Shown here piece after piece: positions 47,901-59,300 of a DNA stretch of 64,000 nucleotides. Origin of the DNA: Hyposmocoma kahamanoa (taxonomy: Eukaryota; Arthropoda; Insecta; Lepidoptera; Cosmopterigidae); contig NW_020653766.1 in NCBI RefSeq assembly GCF_003589595.1, forward strand, positions 151,391-215,390, in the 5' to 3' direction. Every line of letters begins with the position of its first letter. Position 1 is the stretch's first letter. The notes below the pieces were generated by a model. It ran no database searches. It was not told where the DNA came from and was given only the letters and a program-made list of their open reading frames with translations. The position numbers were made by a program, and so were the translations under genes.

Positions 47901-48629
47901 TTAATATTAAAATCACCCATAAGAACTAAATAGTCATAACGGGAAAACCTGGACACCTAGTCAGTGATTGCGTCTATAAATGTATCAACATTCAACCACT
48001 GTGGCCTATACGCAGTGCCGATAACTAAGGAGTATCCATTAGTTTTAGTAGTCAGCCACATTTGCTCTACAGAATCATTGGGACTTTTGAGGTAACTAAC
48101 GCGAACATCATCCTTTACATAAAACCCTACCCCTCCACCACGTCCACCTCGCATATGCTTCGGCCGCGGTGCACAGCGTAGTCTGTAACCCGGCGGCGCA
48201 GGCGCACACGCCTCCTGACCATTCCTCAGCCATGTTTCATTAATAGCGACTATATCGGCGTTGAAACGACTCATTGCAACAAGAAAATCATCTTGTCCTG
48301 TATTCAAAGAGCCTGCGTTATATAGTCCCAACCGAATGAATTTATTTTTAGGAGCCATTGATTACATTTTAAGCATGTAAGGAATTACATAAACTCTGTT
48401 ACTCTGATGTAAGTGAAATATATATACCTAAGTTAGTGCTAGTGGGAACTAGAGCCCTATCAGTGCAAGGGGAATCCAGATGAATAAAAGCGGACTGCAT
48501 TACACTTACCTGTTGACATATAGGTACTCGCGCGCACGAGTCGCGTCATTCGCGTCCGTCACCTCGCGCGCCCGTTGCGGGCCCGGGGGCGGATTTATTG
48601 ATCCCGCGCTTGATCGATGATGCAATAAT
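44911..48629 (-). mobile_element. Near-complete CR1/L2-type LINE, about 3.7 kb
   Basis: The element runs on the minus strand from a GC-rich 5'UTR (48,629-48,359) through one EN-RT frame (48,358-45,488) and a roughly 580-bp 3'UTR. It ends with AATAAACATTTTATCTATC and a (TATC)n tail, seen as (TAGA)n at 44,911-44,932. The boundaries are set by the split R3 repeat on either side. No ORF1 is present. The short tandem tail and the RT sequence fit the CR1/L2 side of the jockey superfamily. No clear target-site duplication is visible, which is usual for that group. Confidence 0.85.
45488..48358 (-). pseudogene. LINE endonuclease-reverse transcriptase, 956-codon frame with three stops
   Basis: One frame is continuous from ATG at 48,358 to TAG at 45,488, with no frameshift but three internal stops: TAG at codon 134, TAA at codon 224 and TAG at codon 917. 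Residues 1-225 are an apurinic-type endonuclease (INETWL; GGVGFYV; LMGDFN at about 147-151). The C-terminal SDH-type motif reads LGH, so the usual Asp is lost. The reverse transcriptase follows: PLPKVDNP and LRPISVL, motif A LLDFSRAFDSID (Asp 572), motif B RGVPQGSILGPLLF and motif C LYADDVQLY (Tyr 664 to Asp 667). A C-terminal tail ends past NNIPPPLRLLKSKRTFKEKV. The gene would copy its own RNA into DNA at a nicked target. This copy cannot make a full protein unless stops are bypassed. Confidence 0.9.
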
Positions 48630-48800
48630 TAATTCTGCTGTTCAGTGGTAATGCTCCGGTTTTGAAGGGTAAAGGTGCTGGTTTGAAGGGTAATTTTATG
48701 TCTTAGCGTGAAGGACGCAGCGGCAGTGTCCCACGACCTTTGCGATTGAAAAGTTTGAATGGCACTGCATTAGTAATAAATAAGTACGTCCCCTACCTAC
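48630..48800 (-). repeat. Interspersed repeat R3, main piece split by the LINE
   Basis: The minus strand reads GCAGTGCCATTCAAAC, TTTTCAATCGCAAAGG, CCTTTACCCTTCAAAACCGG and CAGCAGAATTA up to 48,630. This is where R3 should continue with GGTAAGGTGGCAG, which is found instead at 44,910. The two pieces together form one R3 copy. Confidence 0.75.
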
Positions 48801-49284
48801 AACCCACGGCTTGGTTATCCCGCCACTTGATATAAAGAAAGTAACAAAAATACGTTTATTTAGCGAGATATCCAAAACGAACTTCAGATTTTCTTTCAGT
48901 ATATTCATGCGAGTTAATTGGAGTAATGAAAAATACTATATACTTTTAAAGTTTCGCGTTGTACTAACATTTGGAAACGGGAATAAACGGGCTGACTGAC
49001 CACGGCCAGTGCACCCTGACCGAAACGTCGCGAAACTAGGTAGGTGTGAAAAATACCTATTCGTATGTAAAAGCGTTTATTTCCGTTTCCAAATGTTAGT
49101 AATGAAAAATGTTCATAAATATTTGAATTTCTTCAGTCTTATTGAGGATATAACTGGAAAGGAATATTGATATTATGGTGATTAAGTATGCAGAATGCCG
49201 GTATCTAAAAAGGTTGGTAAGTTTGCAAAATGTGTTTTCACAAACTAACCAACGTTTAATAATAACAATGTACGCACTCATAGC
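48801..49284. other. Anonymous DNA
   Basis: No gene recognised. A string TTTGGAAACGGGAATAAACG at 48,970-48,989 is echoed inverted as CGTTTATTTCCGTTTCCAAA at 49,074-49,093. This small inverted repeat might be a decayed element. Confidence 0.4.
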
Positions 49285-49360
49285 CATATTTCTCCCGGCC
49301 CGGGAATCGAATCCAGGACCTATAAGTGGCAGTGCAGCTTGGTTACAGGTTCCATGGTCA
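49285..49360 (-). mobile_element. S2 SINE head fragment
   Basis: On the minus strand the B box region GGTCCTGGATTCGATTCCCG and the GGGCCGGGAGAAATATGGCT junction match the S2 head. The body is missing. Confidence 0.7.
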
Positions 49361-50348
49361 TCAGTTATGTCTAACATTAATGCAAATCACCCTATTCGGA
49401 ACCATAGTCACAACTGGTAAAGTTAGACATAACTGGTTAATGACTTTGCCATCTCATCATCATCAGTGTACACCCATCCACAGCTGTACATAAGCCTCTC
49501 CTTAAGCACGCCAACTCTCCCGGTCTTATGCCGCCCGCTACCGGCCGCCTTACCATCTCGGTTAGAGAAAAAACAGACATACCCGATTAAGATACGAAAA
49601 AATAATTTCCTCTTCAATTTTTGACGTAAGAATTCGGATAACTAACACAAGAACTTAAAAAATGTCATTAGTACAATATCGCATTAATTTTGTTATTCCA
49701 TGTTAATGTAGTAGCAATACACTAGGATACCATTAACATATTACATGTTGTTCTAAACCACCGCGCGGCGCATGCACGAACAATTTCGCTTCGGCCGACG
49801 ATCGCAGTCGACATTTTTCACCTCGCCTCACGTAATATGAGAGAATGACGTTTCATGTAAAGGAAGTAATTCTATCGTATGACCGTATGATTTTACATTA
49901 CATCGTAAGTGGTCGTGTAAGTTGAAGCACTATGACCACATTTTCACAACTCGACGCGTACGACTATCTCAAGTTTAGACACGAAATCGCGGCGAAAATA
50001 CGAAAGTTCGGTGCGGCGGGTGTATATCCGATACGCCAAAATGATACAAACATTTGGATACTCGTTGTGTTAAAAAAATACGCTGGAGTTACATCGCGTC
50101 ATCGAATCGTTGGTTGTAAAAGGCGCAGGTCATCGCGGTTGGATCATTAATCCTCTACACTCTGATGCACTTACAACAATAGGCCCTTATCACGTGCGCC
50201 ACGCCGGCGCCGCCATTGCACCGCCGCTGCGTCAAATGCGGCGCGCCGCTTGAATGAAATTGCGTTTGTGTGAGATGAAAGCAACCTCAACTCTATTCAC
50301 CTACATTTGTGTATGCTGCATTTGCATAATAGTCTAACATTTTTGATG
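49361..50348. other. Anonymous DNA with CpG-rich stretches
   Basis: CpG-rich segments lie at 49,755-49,830 and 50,190-50,270. A 72-codon plus frame (49,932-50,150) starts at ATG and has fairly gene-like composition, but I recognise no domain, so I do not call it a gene. Confidence 0.35.
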
Positions 50349-50645
50349 ATACAAAATGACGGCACGAACAAGTCGTATGCGTGGTTGTGGGGGATTCGCC
50401 TGTCCACAATTGTTGCAGCGCCGCTCAGAGCTTTCAATCGCAAAGATGTGAGGGGCGCTGCCTCTGCGTCCGTCACCCTGAGACATTAGTTGAAAAGTCC
50501 CACTTATCTGTAATTTCACCAGCATCCCGTACAAAACCGGAACGCAGTAATCTAAACTCACATTACTGCATGGCGGCAGAATAGGTAAGGTGGCAGTACG
50601 TCCCTGGACGAACTCTTTCACGACGAGCTCGACGGCCACAGCCGA
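50349..50645 (+). repeat. Interspersed repeat R3, near-complete copy
   Basis: It matches the 29.25-kb copy block by block: TGTCCACAATTGTTGCAGCG, CGCTCAGAGCTTTCAATCGC, AAGATGTGAGGGGCGCTGC, CACCCTGAGACATTAG, TAATTTCACCAGCAT, AAAACCGGAACGCAGTAAT, CGGCAGAATAGGTAAGGTGG and CTGGACGAACTCTTTCACG. There is no coding frame. Confidence 0.85.
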
Positions 50646-52179
50646 TACCACAAAAGAAACATTATTAACTCTTATTGGCCTAGAAAGGTGTACTATTGGT
50701 TAACGGTGTACTACAACATGCTGAGTGGGTCACGGTTTCCTTGGCAGCACAGCACACACGCTTTTTATTCTATATGTGTACGAATTTAGTTCCAAATTAT
50801 TGTTGTTATTATTATTATTATAAAATGCATGTGTACTGTGTTTATTATTCAAGGAATAAATGATTTCTATTTCTATTGACTTATAGGGGAAGGCCAGTAC
50901 GTAACTATTAGTTGACACTTAATTATTTAAAAAAAATCATTTACCAAAAACGGTGTAGCCCCCGAGCATTCAATAAAAACACTCAGACGACGCGGGCGAT
51001 ATCGCGTCTGATGTAATATATAAACAGAACAAACAATATTGAGGACAAAAGAAACGAGACGGACCCTCACGACTGACGAGCTAAACTGTTGACAATCCAG
51101 AACATATTTGGGTAGCGGCCACTACAAAGGAACTTGATTACTATTCACGAAGAGTCAGGTCAAAGGGCCCCGCCCCCCCGCCACCACACTCCGAGGAAGT
51201 AGTGTAATAATTTGTATTGCTTTTTAGTATATTTTGTAACTTTAACGATTGTGAGTTGGAAGTGGAACACATTCGAAGAATTTTTTAGGAACTTGACTTG
51301 AGCGTGAGCAGAGAATCAATTACCTGTGAGAAATATTTTTAGGATTTTTTTTTCATTAGATTGCTATGAAGTATTCTGTATTTGGGTCAAACACAAAAAC
51401 TGACATTAGAAAAAATTAAAATAAAATGTCACTGTTCGCGCTAATTTTTTTTTATTTAAGCAAAGTAAGTAATTATTATTTGTGTAATTATATTAATTGA
51501 GATCAGTTTTCAATATTTGAGCAATAAATCACTTTTTTTTATGTCTGCGGATGAGATCAAATTGTCTACAGAAAAGAACAAGTTGGATAAAAATTTGTCC
51601 AAATAACATAATATTTGTTTACAAACGTAACAAATACAGTTCTAAATTAATCTTATTTAACCACGAAATAAGTATAATTAAACATCGTTTATCAAAAAGG
51701 AACAAAAAAGAATCACCTTGCGTCCACAGAAAAGCCATTGAAATAAATGTTACTACAATTTAAGTGAATACTTTAATGACGAAATATAATAATATATTGT
51801 AATCAATTTTAATAATTAAATTAATACAAAATAAATAAATCTTGAATTATGATGTATTTTATATTATTATACATTCATATTATTGTAATTTAATTTAATC
51901 GGAATTTTCTCAGTGACGTACTTTTATTATATATATATATTGATAGTGAACAATTGGAGTGACTAATCTAAGCCTCGGCCTGCCTTTGCTCTTCTTGTTA
52001 TCCCTAAGACAGGGCTCATACGTGTAACATTATTTTAATTTTAAGACCTTATGTACCATATGAAGACAATAAATATATTGAGTATTGACATATGCTTCTG
52101 TGGTCATACAAATCATCTCAAAAAATATCGACATCATCAGATGAAAAATTAAATGTAATAGGCAAAGGTACATTATGCA
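50646..52179. other. Anonymous AT-rich DNA
   Basis: No gene or known repeat recognised. A short (TTA)n run is near 50,803-50,820 and a TA run near 51,930-51,940. Confidence 0.45.
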
Positions 52180-54017
52180 TCAGTAAATCCGAAATTTCCT
52201 TTTTGTAGGCCTACAAGTTGGCTGAATTATAATATTATCCGGCGTAAGTCTATCCGTCGAACCCGGTTCAGTCGGAGCACCGGGAGTTCTTGGAGCTACT
52301 ATTATGGAATCAGGTGAACTGGCTCTGGATGAGTCAGCCGCTGTTCGATCTCTATGGTTTATTTGGATTATACCAATTCCACAATGATGACAAATTTCTT
52401 GGGCTTTACACTCTAAGCAACTTAGACGCCCTGCGTCTATACACTATAGTGTACGGTTCGTCGATACTCCCTGACAATTGCTGAATCCCCAAAGTACCCT
52501 TAAATGGTTGTGTAACACCACTGTCTAAAAGTTATTAAATTTCAGGGATGAGGCGATTCATTCATTCTATAGCCTTCAATGCCCCAACATACAACACTTA
52601 TCCAAGCATAACATCAGCTCATCCAAACTAGAAACGTCTTAGCATCTCGCAACACAGCTGTCGCAGATCCGTTTGATGCAACCACCTACTCCATTCGGTG
52701 CACCTTTTCCATGTCGCCTCTCACTGTAATGCCAAGTGATGGAATTGACACTAAACTTCTCGCTAAGGTATGGTGCTATAAAGTGGAACACGGATTTACC
52801 TCGATATTGAGTAGAGGGCCCATCACTTAAAAAGCGTAAGTTTTTAAATTTGGCGATAGTTTTTGGATTCTATGTATCGAAGATTGTAAGTGTACACATA
52901 TCAGAACAGGATCATGTCTGATATTTTCTGACATGGCACACAACGAAGTATTTGCGATAAAATTATTCGGAGGTTCTGATTGAGTACTATGATAAACAGC
53001 AGTATGTAAAGACAACTGTATTTTCGAACCGCCAAAATGAGCGGACTGTATTTCCTGGGCATACTTACACTTGTAATTTTCGGAAAAATCTATATGGAGG
53101 AGTCCATCTTCAGGCATTAATCTTTGTTTGATTGTTTGAACGGCATTTGATTGATGTATGACATATGCAACATGCTTCATGTAGGTCTGTAAATTAGAGT
53201 TTAGTATTGCCAAAAGATTTTTCTTAGTAGTCACCACTTTCTCTTTTATAGATTTCTTGCATTTTTTTCTTCTCCTTTTATAACAACAATAATCGTTTTT
53301 GTTACCCATCTCTCGTACGATATAGTATCATTATTATCGAAGTTATTACATTGATTTTTTTTATCTTTATAGTCAGCGCAACGTCTTTCCAAACAATTAA
53401 TGTCAAGCCGGTTTCGCAACATAATGATTTGACCAGACGCAGACACGTAAGGGATTGTTTTAGTATTGTAAACTGCTCGAATAATAAAATCATTATTAGT
53501 GTGAATGGCACATAGACAAGTGTTTCTGTAATCAATTTTTGGGATTAAAACGTATTTCAGTATTATTTCCAAAGGTTTTGAGTAAATTTAAGAGAGAATC
53601 ATTCAAGAATCCAATTTGTTTTTTGATTTAATGCCTCGGGATTGTATCCTTCTTTCCCGGTGTGAATCGGCTGTTTTCATCTTTAAGTAGAAAATCATGA
53701 ATTGCTTTATCTTACGTCTTGAATCTTCGTCGATCTTCTTGTTGCTGTCGGTCTTTGTTTTTCCTTTTCTCCTATTGCTTTTTTGCTCTTATATGACGCA
53801 TTCGGTATTTGGGCATTTTTGACTCCAATTCCAGAATCCTTCTTTTCAAATAACTATTTTCGGCGACAAGTTTTCGTCTATGGCATGTTACCACAGCTGC
53901 TCTACCAACATTTACACGTGAAAACGAAGGACTCGACGGCGGACTGTTCTCTTGTGTGAAATTAAGTGTCTTCTTTTTTTTTCTTCCTTTTTGTCTTTTT
54001 TTGTCTTCTCTCTCCAT
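52180..54017 (-). pseudogene. Decayed DDE-transposase-like gene of a repeated invertebrate family
   Basis: Read 54,017 to 52,180 in shifting frames: a Lys/Ser/Pro-rich start with a short coiled-coil (ENSYLKRRILELESKM), FLLKDENSRFTPGKKDTI, NTCLCAIHTNNDFII, LERRCADYKDKK, SIKEKVVTTKKNL, GLLHIDFSENYKCKYAQEIQ, SAHFGGSKIQLSLHTAVYHS, HDPVLICVHL, LSDGPSTQYRGKSVFHF, WHYSERRHGKGAPNGVGGCI, KGTLGIQQLSG, CKAQEICHHCGIG and a Ser/Thr/Pro-rich tail. Four or more stops and at least four frameshifts (one in an A7 run near 53,265) make it a pseudogene. Proteins with this motif order occur in several invertebrates, often as multicopy 'uncharacterized' genes. Asp in HIDFSENY, Asp in SDGP and Glu in SERRHGKG could form a DDE triad. 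That is my inference. No terminal repeats were found. Confidence 0.75.
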
Positions 54018-55277
54018 ATTTTTCTGATTTTTGTTTGTTCTCTAGGAATGTAACCCTTAATTTTCTTGATTTGACATCTTTTTCTTTTTATGTCTTTCCC
54101 TGTCTTCCTTTGTTTTTCTTCCAGTGAGACTTCGTCAATTTTGGCTCTTCGTCAATTTCTCGAAAGAAAAATTTTTAAGAAAATACAATGCTGCCAACTA
54201 AAAAAAAAATAAAGTTTACGATGCGTTCAAATTGATTAAAAATTGAGCTATTTTAAGTAACTACAGGATGGGACCGAAAATTTGTGAACGACAATTGTAA
54301 AGGTTATAAATCTTTAACAAAAAATATAGATATTTTGCCTTACAGTGGTATGTATTTAATTTTATACGACAGCTAACACAAAACGAAAGAAAGTTCATTT
54401 ATGTAATTTTATGTATTTTTAACTGTCTTTCAAACTTTTGCATTCGGCGTCCGAACAGTCTACAGGATGAGATATTTTTTGTTTCATATAGTTGAAAGAA
54501 ATCTAATGATACCACTTAGATGCAAATGGTCCTCAAAAAGTATTAGTTTTCATGGTCAAATAATATAATCTAGACAATTGAATCTAGACAATATATTTAA
54601 ATTCATTTGAAGTAGCCGGAACACTTTTTTTGTATGACGCATTTCACACCATTCAAGTGATGCAATTCTCTAGAAGGTTTTTGAAGATCCATGGGACAAC
54701 GGGTCAATTGCTATACCCAATATTGTACCTACAAGAGACTGCTATCGTTGCATATACTGCTTTTTTGCAAATTCCTGCAGTTATACGTCGGATCATATCA
54801 CAATCATATAATCAAAGTTGAATATAAACTTCGATTCAATTTTAAAAAGTATAGGTATATTTTGGATTGGATATCGATTTACGATTATATTTTTGGTACC
54901 TATTTTTTTTTTCTGTTTTATTACTTTTTTATGTGGTGTCATTGTGTGATAGTCAAATAAATGTACCTATGTTCTTTCTTCTTTATTTCTGTCTAGCCGT
55001 TTTTTCGTCGACGCGGCCATTGGGGCGTCACTCATTATGTTCAGTTACCATATTGGATCGGGGGTTATAAAATGTGACCTTCGCGCCTTCGGAGTCGTTC
55101 GATCATTGACACGGCTATTCAGACTGCCGATCGCCGAGCAGAAATTCGCATGATGCTAATTCTTTGCAAACCTGCGCCGGCATCGTACGAATCCATACAA
55201 AACGCGCAACGTTTGTTTCGCTTTTATTACTTGGATATAAGGCTAAGTGTGTCTGATTTTATGCAATTTTTTTTTAT
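54018..55277. other. Anonymous AT-rich DNA
   Basis: No gene recognised. The pyrimidine-rich stretch at 53,990-54,130 could be the 5' region of the transposase-like pseudogene. A mildly GC-rich patch is at 55,000-55,210. Confidence 0.4.
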
Positions 55278-55481
55278 AATAACGCACAAACTCAACATAG
55301 CCCCGCACTAGGAAACCCTGTGTCGCGGGTGCTATGGACACACATATAGACAACCACAAATTACACCCAAACTCACGAAACAAATAAATGTAGCCTATAC
55401 AAATATTTTCCCTGGCCCGGGAATCAAACCTGGGACCTCTGCCTGGCAGTCCAGCATGGTAACCATTCGGCCACGGAGACA
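55278..55481 (-). mobile_element. tRNA-derived SINE (family S2), near-complete
   Basis: It matches the S2 copy at 35.2 kb along its whole length on the minus strand: head with TGGCCGAATGGTTACCATGC and B box AGGTTTGATTCCCG, and body with GGGTGTAATTTGTGGTTGTC and CACCCGCGACACAGGG. A T-run on the plus strand at 55,267-55,274 is its A-rich tail. Confidence 0.85.
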
Positions 55482-58269
55482 GTTCAAATTCGTGTTGATA
55501 TTCGATCGACTTAAGTTAAGGTTGCTTTTAAGAAAAGTGACAAAAAAATTTCAATTTTCCACGAAAAGCTTCACTCGAAATATCTGGTCCGATTTTAGAA
55601 CACTGTGATAGATAATATAATGAGGAGAGTCAGTAATTTCAAAGTTACTACAACTGTAACTTTAACTTTAAATACAAGCGCCTCATAGCTGGTAGAGGAA
55701 TATCCGCAGGGCAACTCGAGAGCAAGAGACCTGATCCTCTTTGAACACCGACCGCAAGTCGATCTTCCAAGTCCACGAGGTTCTAATTGCGATGAGGTGT
55801 CAATTTGCTAATGTTGTTTCAATGTCGGTATTAAGTTAGTTTTAAAAGGAAATAAAATAGATATGTGCAGTACGGATGTTAAATTGGGTGAAGAACGGAA
55901 TTTGATTATTCAGTCAGAATTAGGGATGAGTGTAATAATTAATAATAGCCATTATATATAAATCTAGCCAACTTCTTCACAAATTCTAAAATGTGACGGA
56001 AACGAAATGAGTAACAATTTCTTTATATACTCGTTCCTGCATAAACCACACTACTTATACGTACCGGATGCATCTCACGAACATTGTGCACGCTCTGCGA
56101 TGGTGGCATGGATAGTGCTGCCATTATGACGTCACTTAATTTGATTAATAGCTTGGATGGTTTAATTTGAATTGATAAGGGTCCGATATTCGACTAGAGG
56201 TTGGTTAATGACTTACATTAATTATTATGAGAGATATTTGACAAGTGGAAGCAAGTTGATAATGAAGATATACGATAGTAACCTTCTGAGGTTAAACAGA
56301 TAGGGCCTGGGCTTATAAGCACAGATTTTGAGTTTGCATGCGTTTGTTTGCAAGAAAACATAATATTTGTGATGAACGTTTGCTAAGCTCGGAATAACAC
56401 AAGGCATAATTGAATCGAACACGACCACGGTTCTTTAGCTGCAAGTCTATGAATTGCTTTGGAAAACAAGAAGGTCTTTTTTGTGAGAAACCTTTTACAA
56501 GTTTGTACGAAATTGAACACGAAACTCAGTAGTATCGTAGTATCACACAACCGGGAACTTGTAAGAGTCGTAAACATTATAAAGGGAAGCTGGACGCCAA
56601 GGGAGTGCAGCAAACTGGTGAGCTTATACGCAAGAGAAACACATAGAATATTGAACCTACTGTTCTTTTTTGTTTACACGAGACCTCATTCATCAGGAGT
56701 AGGTTTGACGCACCCCACGTATGCGGTACGAAAATATCCTTATGGCAACGGGCTGTGATGGAACTGCGTATTCAGTCGGGCAATCGCGTGCATGCGCTGC
56801 ACCTTTTGTAACTGCTTGTGGATAGCGATCGAAATTATCTTTCAAGGTCAAAATATCAAATACCTATAAATATTTAACGTTATTTTTTCATTATTTCTAA
56901 ATAAATTCTGCAAGCCTGTATCAATTTGAGTTCTGTCCATCGCATATTTTATGCCAGAGCTGCAGGAAACGATCTAACTGGATGTGTAAGACCTTATTTA
57001 ATGATAATCGTGATGTGCATGCTTCATTTTAATAACATTGTTTGGCAAACCTCCGGTTATTAAACAAATCTACTAGAAAAACAGATTTATTTACAATATA
57101 TTAAAACTTTTGCAAAAATTGACAACTAAGTCTTAAAACCTACTAATTGATGGGAAAAAGATCGCTTAAAGTGTCCGAAACAATTTTGATACTAATTTAA
57201 TATAGCGAGGGTAATGAATTCACCGTCAATAAAACAAATCCCTCTGAGGAGGGAATTACGACGTTACTCCGAGAGGGCACTTTATCAATAATTTAGCGGG
57301 TGTAATCCCAGCAAGAAATTTTAGCTCCGTTGTTGTGTAACACTTTGCTGAAAAATTTTTTGCTGGAAAACTGGTTCTGCCTGCATGTATATCAAGTACG
57401 ACTTCTACTGTTGCTAACTTGGGGAGTCCTTTCAATAAGGGCCTGTGGCCATAATACAACAACGTCATGAACGAGTTCAACACGTCACATCTACCAGATA
57501 TTAGAAAGGAAAATGTAATAATACTGCAAATCATAAGTAAGAATGTACCGAACTGTGTTACATCAGCCCCACATTTTAAAATCGCTGTGCTAGAATATCT
57601 CTTCGTCTTCCATTTTCAACGACACTATCAATTATCTTAGTAATTTGGATCGTATCTTAGGCGATGTATGCTGGACTCGCCTAGGACTTGTTTCCAGAAC
57701 GGATGTTCTTGACTACCTATAAAATCTTAAAACAGTCCCTTCGTCCCACTTCAAGCGAAGTGGTATACGCAAGCCTTCGATGACGCTCGGGGGGTCGTCG
57801 TATCGTTCGTTACAGCATTCTTTGCATTACCCGAAAATACTGTACCTAGGTACCCACCTCTGAACGCCTGATTTAAGTCCAATGAATCGATAATAATAGG
57901 TAATGCTATGTATGATAAGCCAAATTCTTGAACTGACTAAACTCTTTGCAATCTACTTAGTTAATTTATTATTTTAAACTACTTGTAATGTTTTATTATT
58001 TGTTTAATATTTTTGTAAGTTTATTTTTAAAGTCACTTGATGTTTCCGTTATTTATCTACCGCTCATTTCTCCAATTATCCTTTGGAGACAAAGTTTTTC
58101 TTCCGCCTCTGGGATGAGCCCTTAGCTGTGCATTGTACCATTTTTAACGTCCTAGAAATGAGTAGTCACTAACCGACGAGACGGTGCTACCTATCTCCTT
58201 TTATCTGGCTTCCATCGACATTTTCAATGAAATTAGCCTGTATGTGATTGGAAAGCAAATCGCAGACCT
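55482..58269. other. Anonymous DNA
   Basis: No gene supported. The frames at 56,459-56,758 (+) and 57,256-57,534 (-) have no recognisable domain. TGACGTCA is at 56,127-56,134. A 28-base segment near 55,565 resembles 16,448 (see there). Confidence 0.4.
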
Positions 58270-58330
58270 TGGTAGCCTAGCAGGTTAGTACTTTGAGAGC
58301 TAGATAAAGAAGTTCCAAGCTCGATTCTCG
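58270..58330 (+). repeat. tRNA-like SINE head with good A and B boxes
   Basis: TAGCCTAGCAGG (58,273-58,284) matches the A-box consensus TRGCNNAGYNGG at every position, and GCTCGATTC (58,319-58,327) matches a B box. The arms do not fold into a proper cloverleaf, so a SINE head with a Pol III-type promoter is likelier than a tRNA gene. Confidence 0.45.
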
Positions 58331-59117
58331 TTTTGAATTAATTATGTCCTAATTAATCCAGGTACCTACTCATATTACTAGTTAGTTACTAGAGGAGTTA
58401 ATGAGTTTAAGATCTAGTTTAATATGGTGTAATTATCTATAAAATTACTTCGGCATACAAACTAGTCCTTATTATTATGCGATCGCACTATACACGTCCT
58501 GACCAAATGAAGTAATCAAAAAGCGAACAGACCAGACAGAAGGCGACCAAGCCCACAACACTAATGAACTCGCAGTAAACATCTCTCGATTCTCGCTCTG
58601 TGCCATCGTTAAAACACTATCTAGCCGAGAGCCAATAAATACACGTTGTTGCTATTACCTGGTGCTTATCTCCTTGCAGCTGTTTCTTTGTTTACTGCCG
58701 CGAAGTGTGTTTTTCTATGAGATGATGTTGGTTTTTCTTCTGATGTTGAAGTAAGCCTCATTACAATATGTTGTTTTTCACGTGTTAACGGCAAATATTG
58801 TTAAGTACTGGAACGTTTAATGTACATTTACGGTGCTTTCCATTCTATAGGAAAAAACACGTAGATTTGGGTAGTGAATATAGATATAATCGTAATAAAA
58901 TAATTATAATAAACCCATCATACCTACAGCCAGCTGCTGGACTAGTGTTTCCTTTATGGAGAAAGGTTATGCCATTGCCCATCATGCTGGCTCAATGTAA
59001 GTTGGGGACTAAGAGCGTTTCATACTATATTTAGAAGCGCAGCTGCCCCGCGCCTCTATCACACCACTGCAGCGCTTCTACAAGCATCTAATTTGAAAGC
59101 GCCCTTATAAAGGGTTT
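58331..59117. other. Anonymous DNA
   Basis: No gene or repeat recognised. The frame at 58,798-59,034 (+) has no recognisable domain. Confidence 0.4.
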
Positions 59118-59300
59118 TGCCACGCAGAGGTCCCAGGTTCGATTCCCGGGCCGGGAGAAATATTTATATGGCATACATTTATTTCTCTCGTGTTTTTGTT
59201 TTTTTAGTTTGGGTGTAATTGTGGTTGTCTATGTGTGTGTCCATAGCACCCGCGACACAGGATTTCCCTAGTGCGGGGCTATGTTGAGTGTGTGCGTTAT
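59118..59300 (+). mobile_element. tRNA-derived SINE (family S2), head truncated
   Basis: It starts inside the head at GCCACGCAGAGGTCCCAG, has the B box GGTTCGATTCCCG at about 59,137, and carries the full S2 body through GTGCGGGGCTATGTTGAGTG to GTGTGCGTTATTAAT. It is oriented opposite to the copies at 35 and 55 kb. Confidence 0.85.

Noticed and set aside
49932..50150. 72-codon plus frame in CpG-rich DNA
   Set aside because: Plausible composition but no domain and no splice evidence, so I do not call a gene.
54867..55070. 67-codon plus frame rich in Phe and Leu, membrane-like
   Set aside because: The hydrophobic run comes from T-rich DNA, with no start context or homologue.
57256..57534. 92-codon minus frame
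   Set aside because: It looked protein-like in parts, but no motif could be named and the flanks give no support.
58270..58330. tRNA gene
   Set aside because: A perfect A box and an acceptable B box, but no acceptor or anticodon stem forms.
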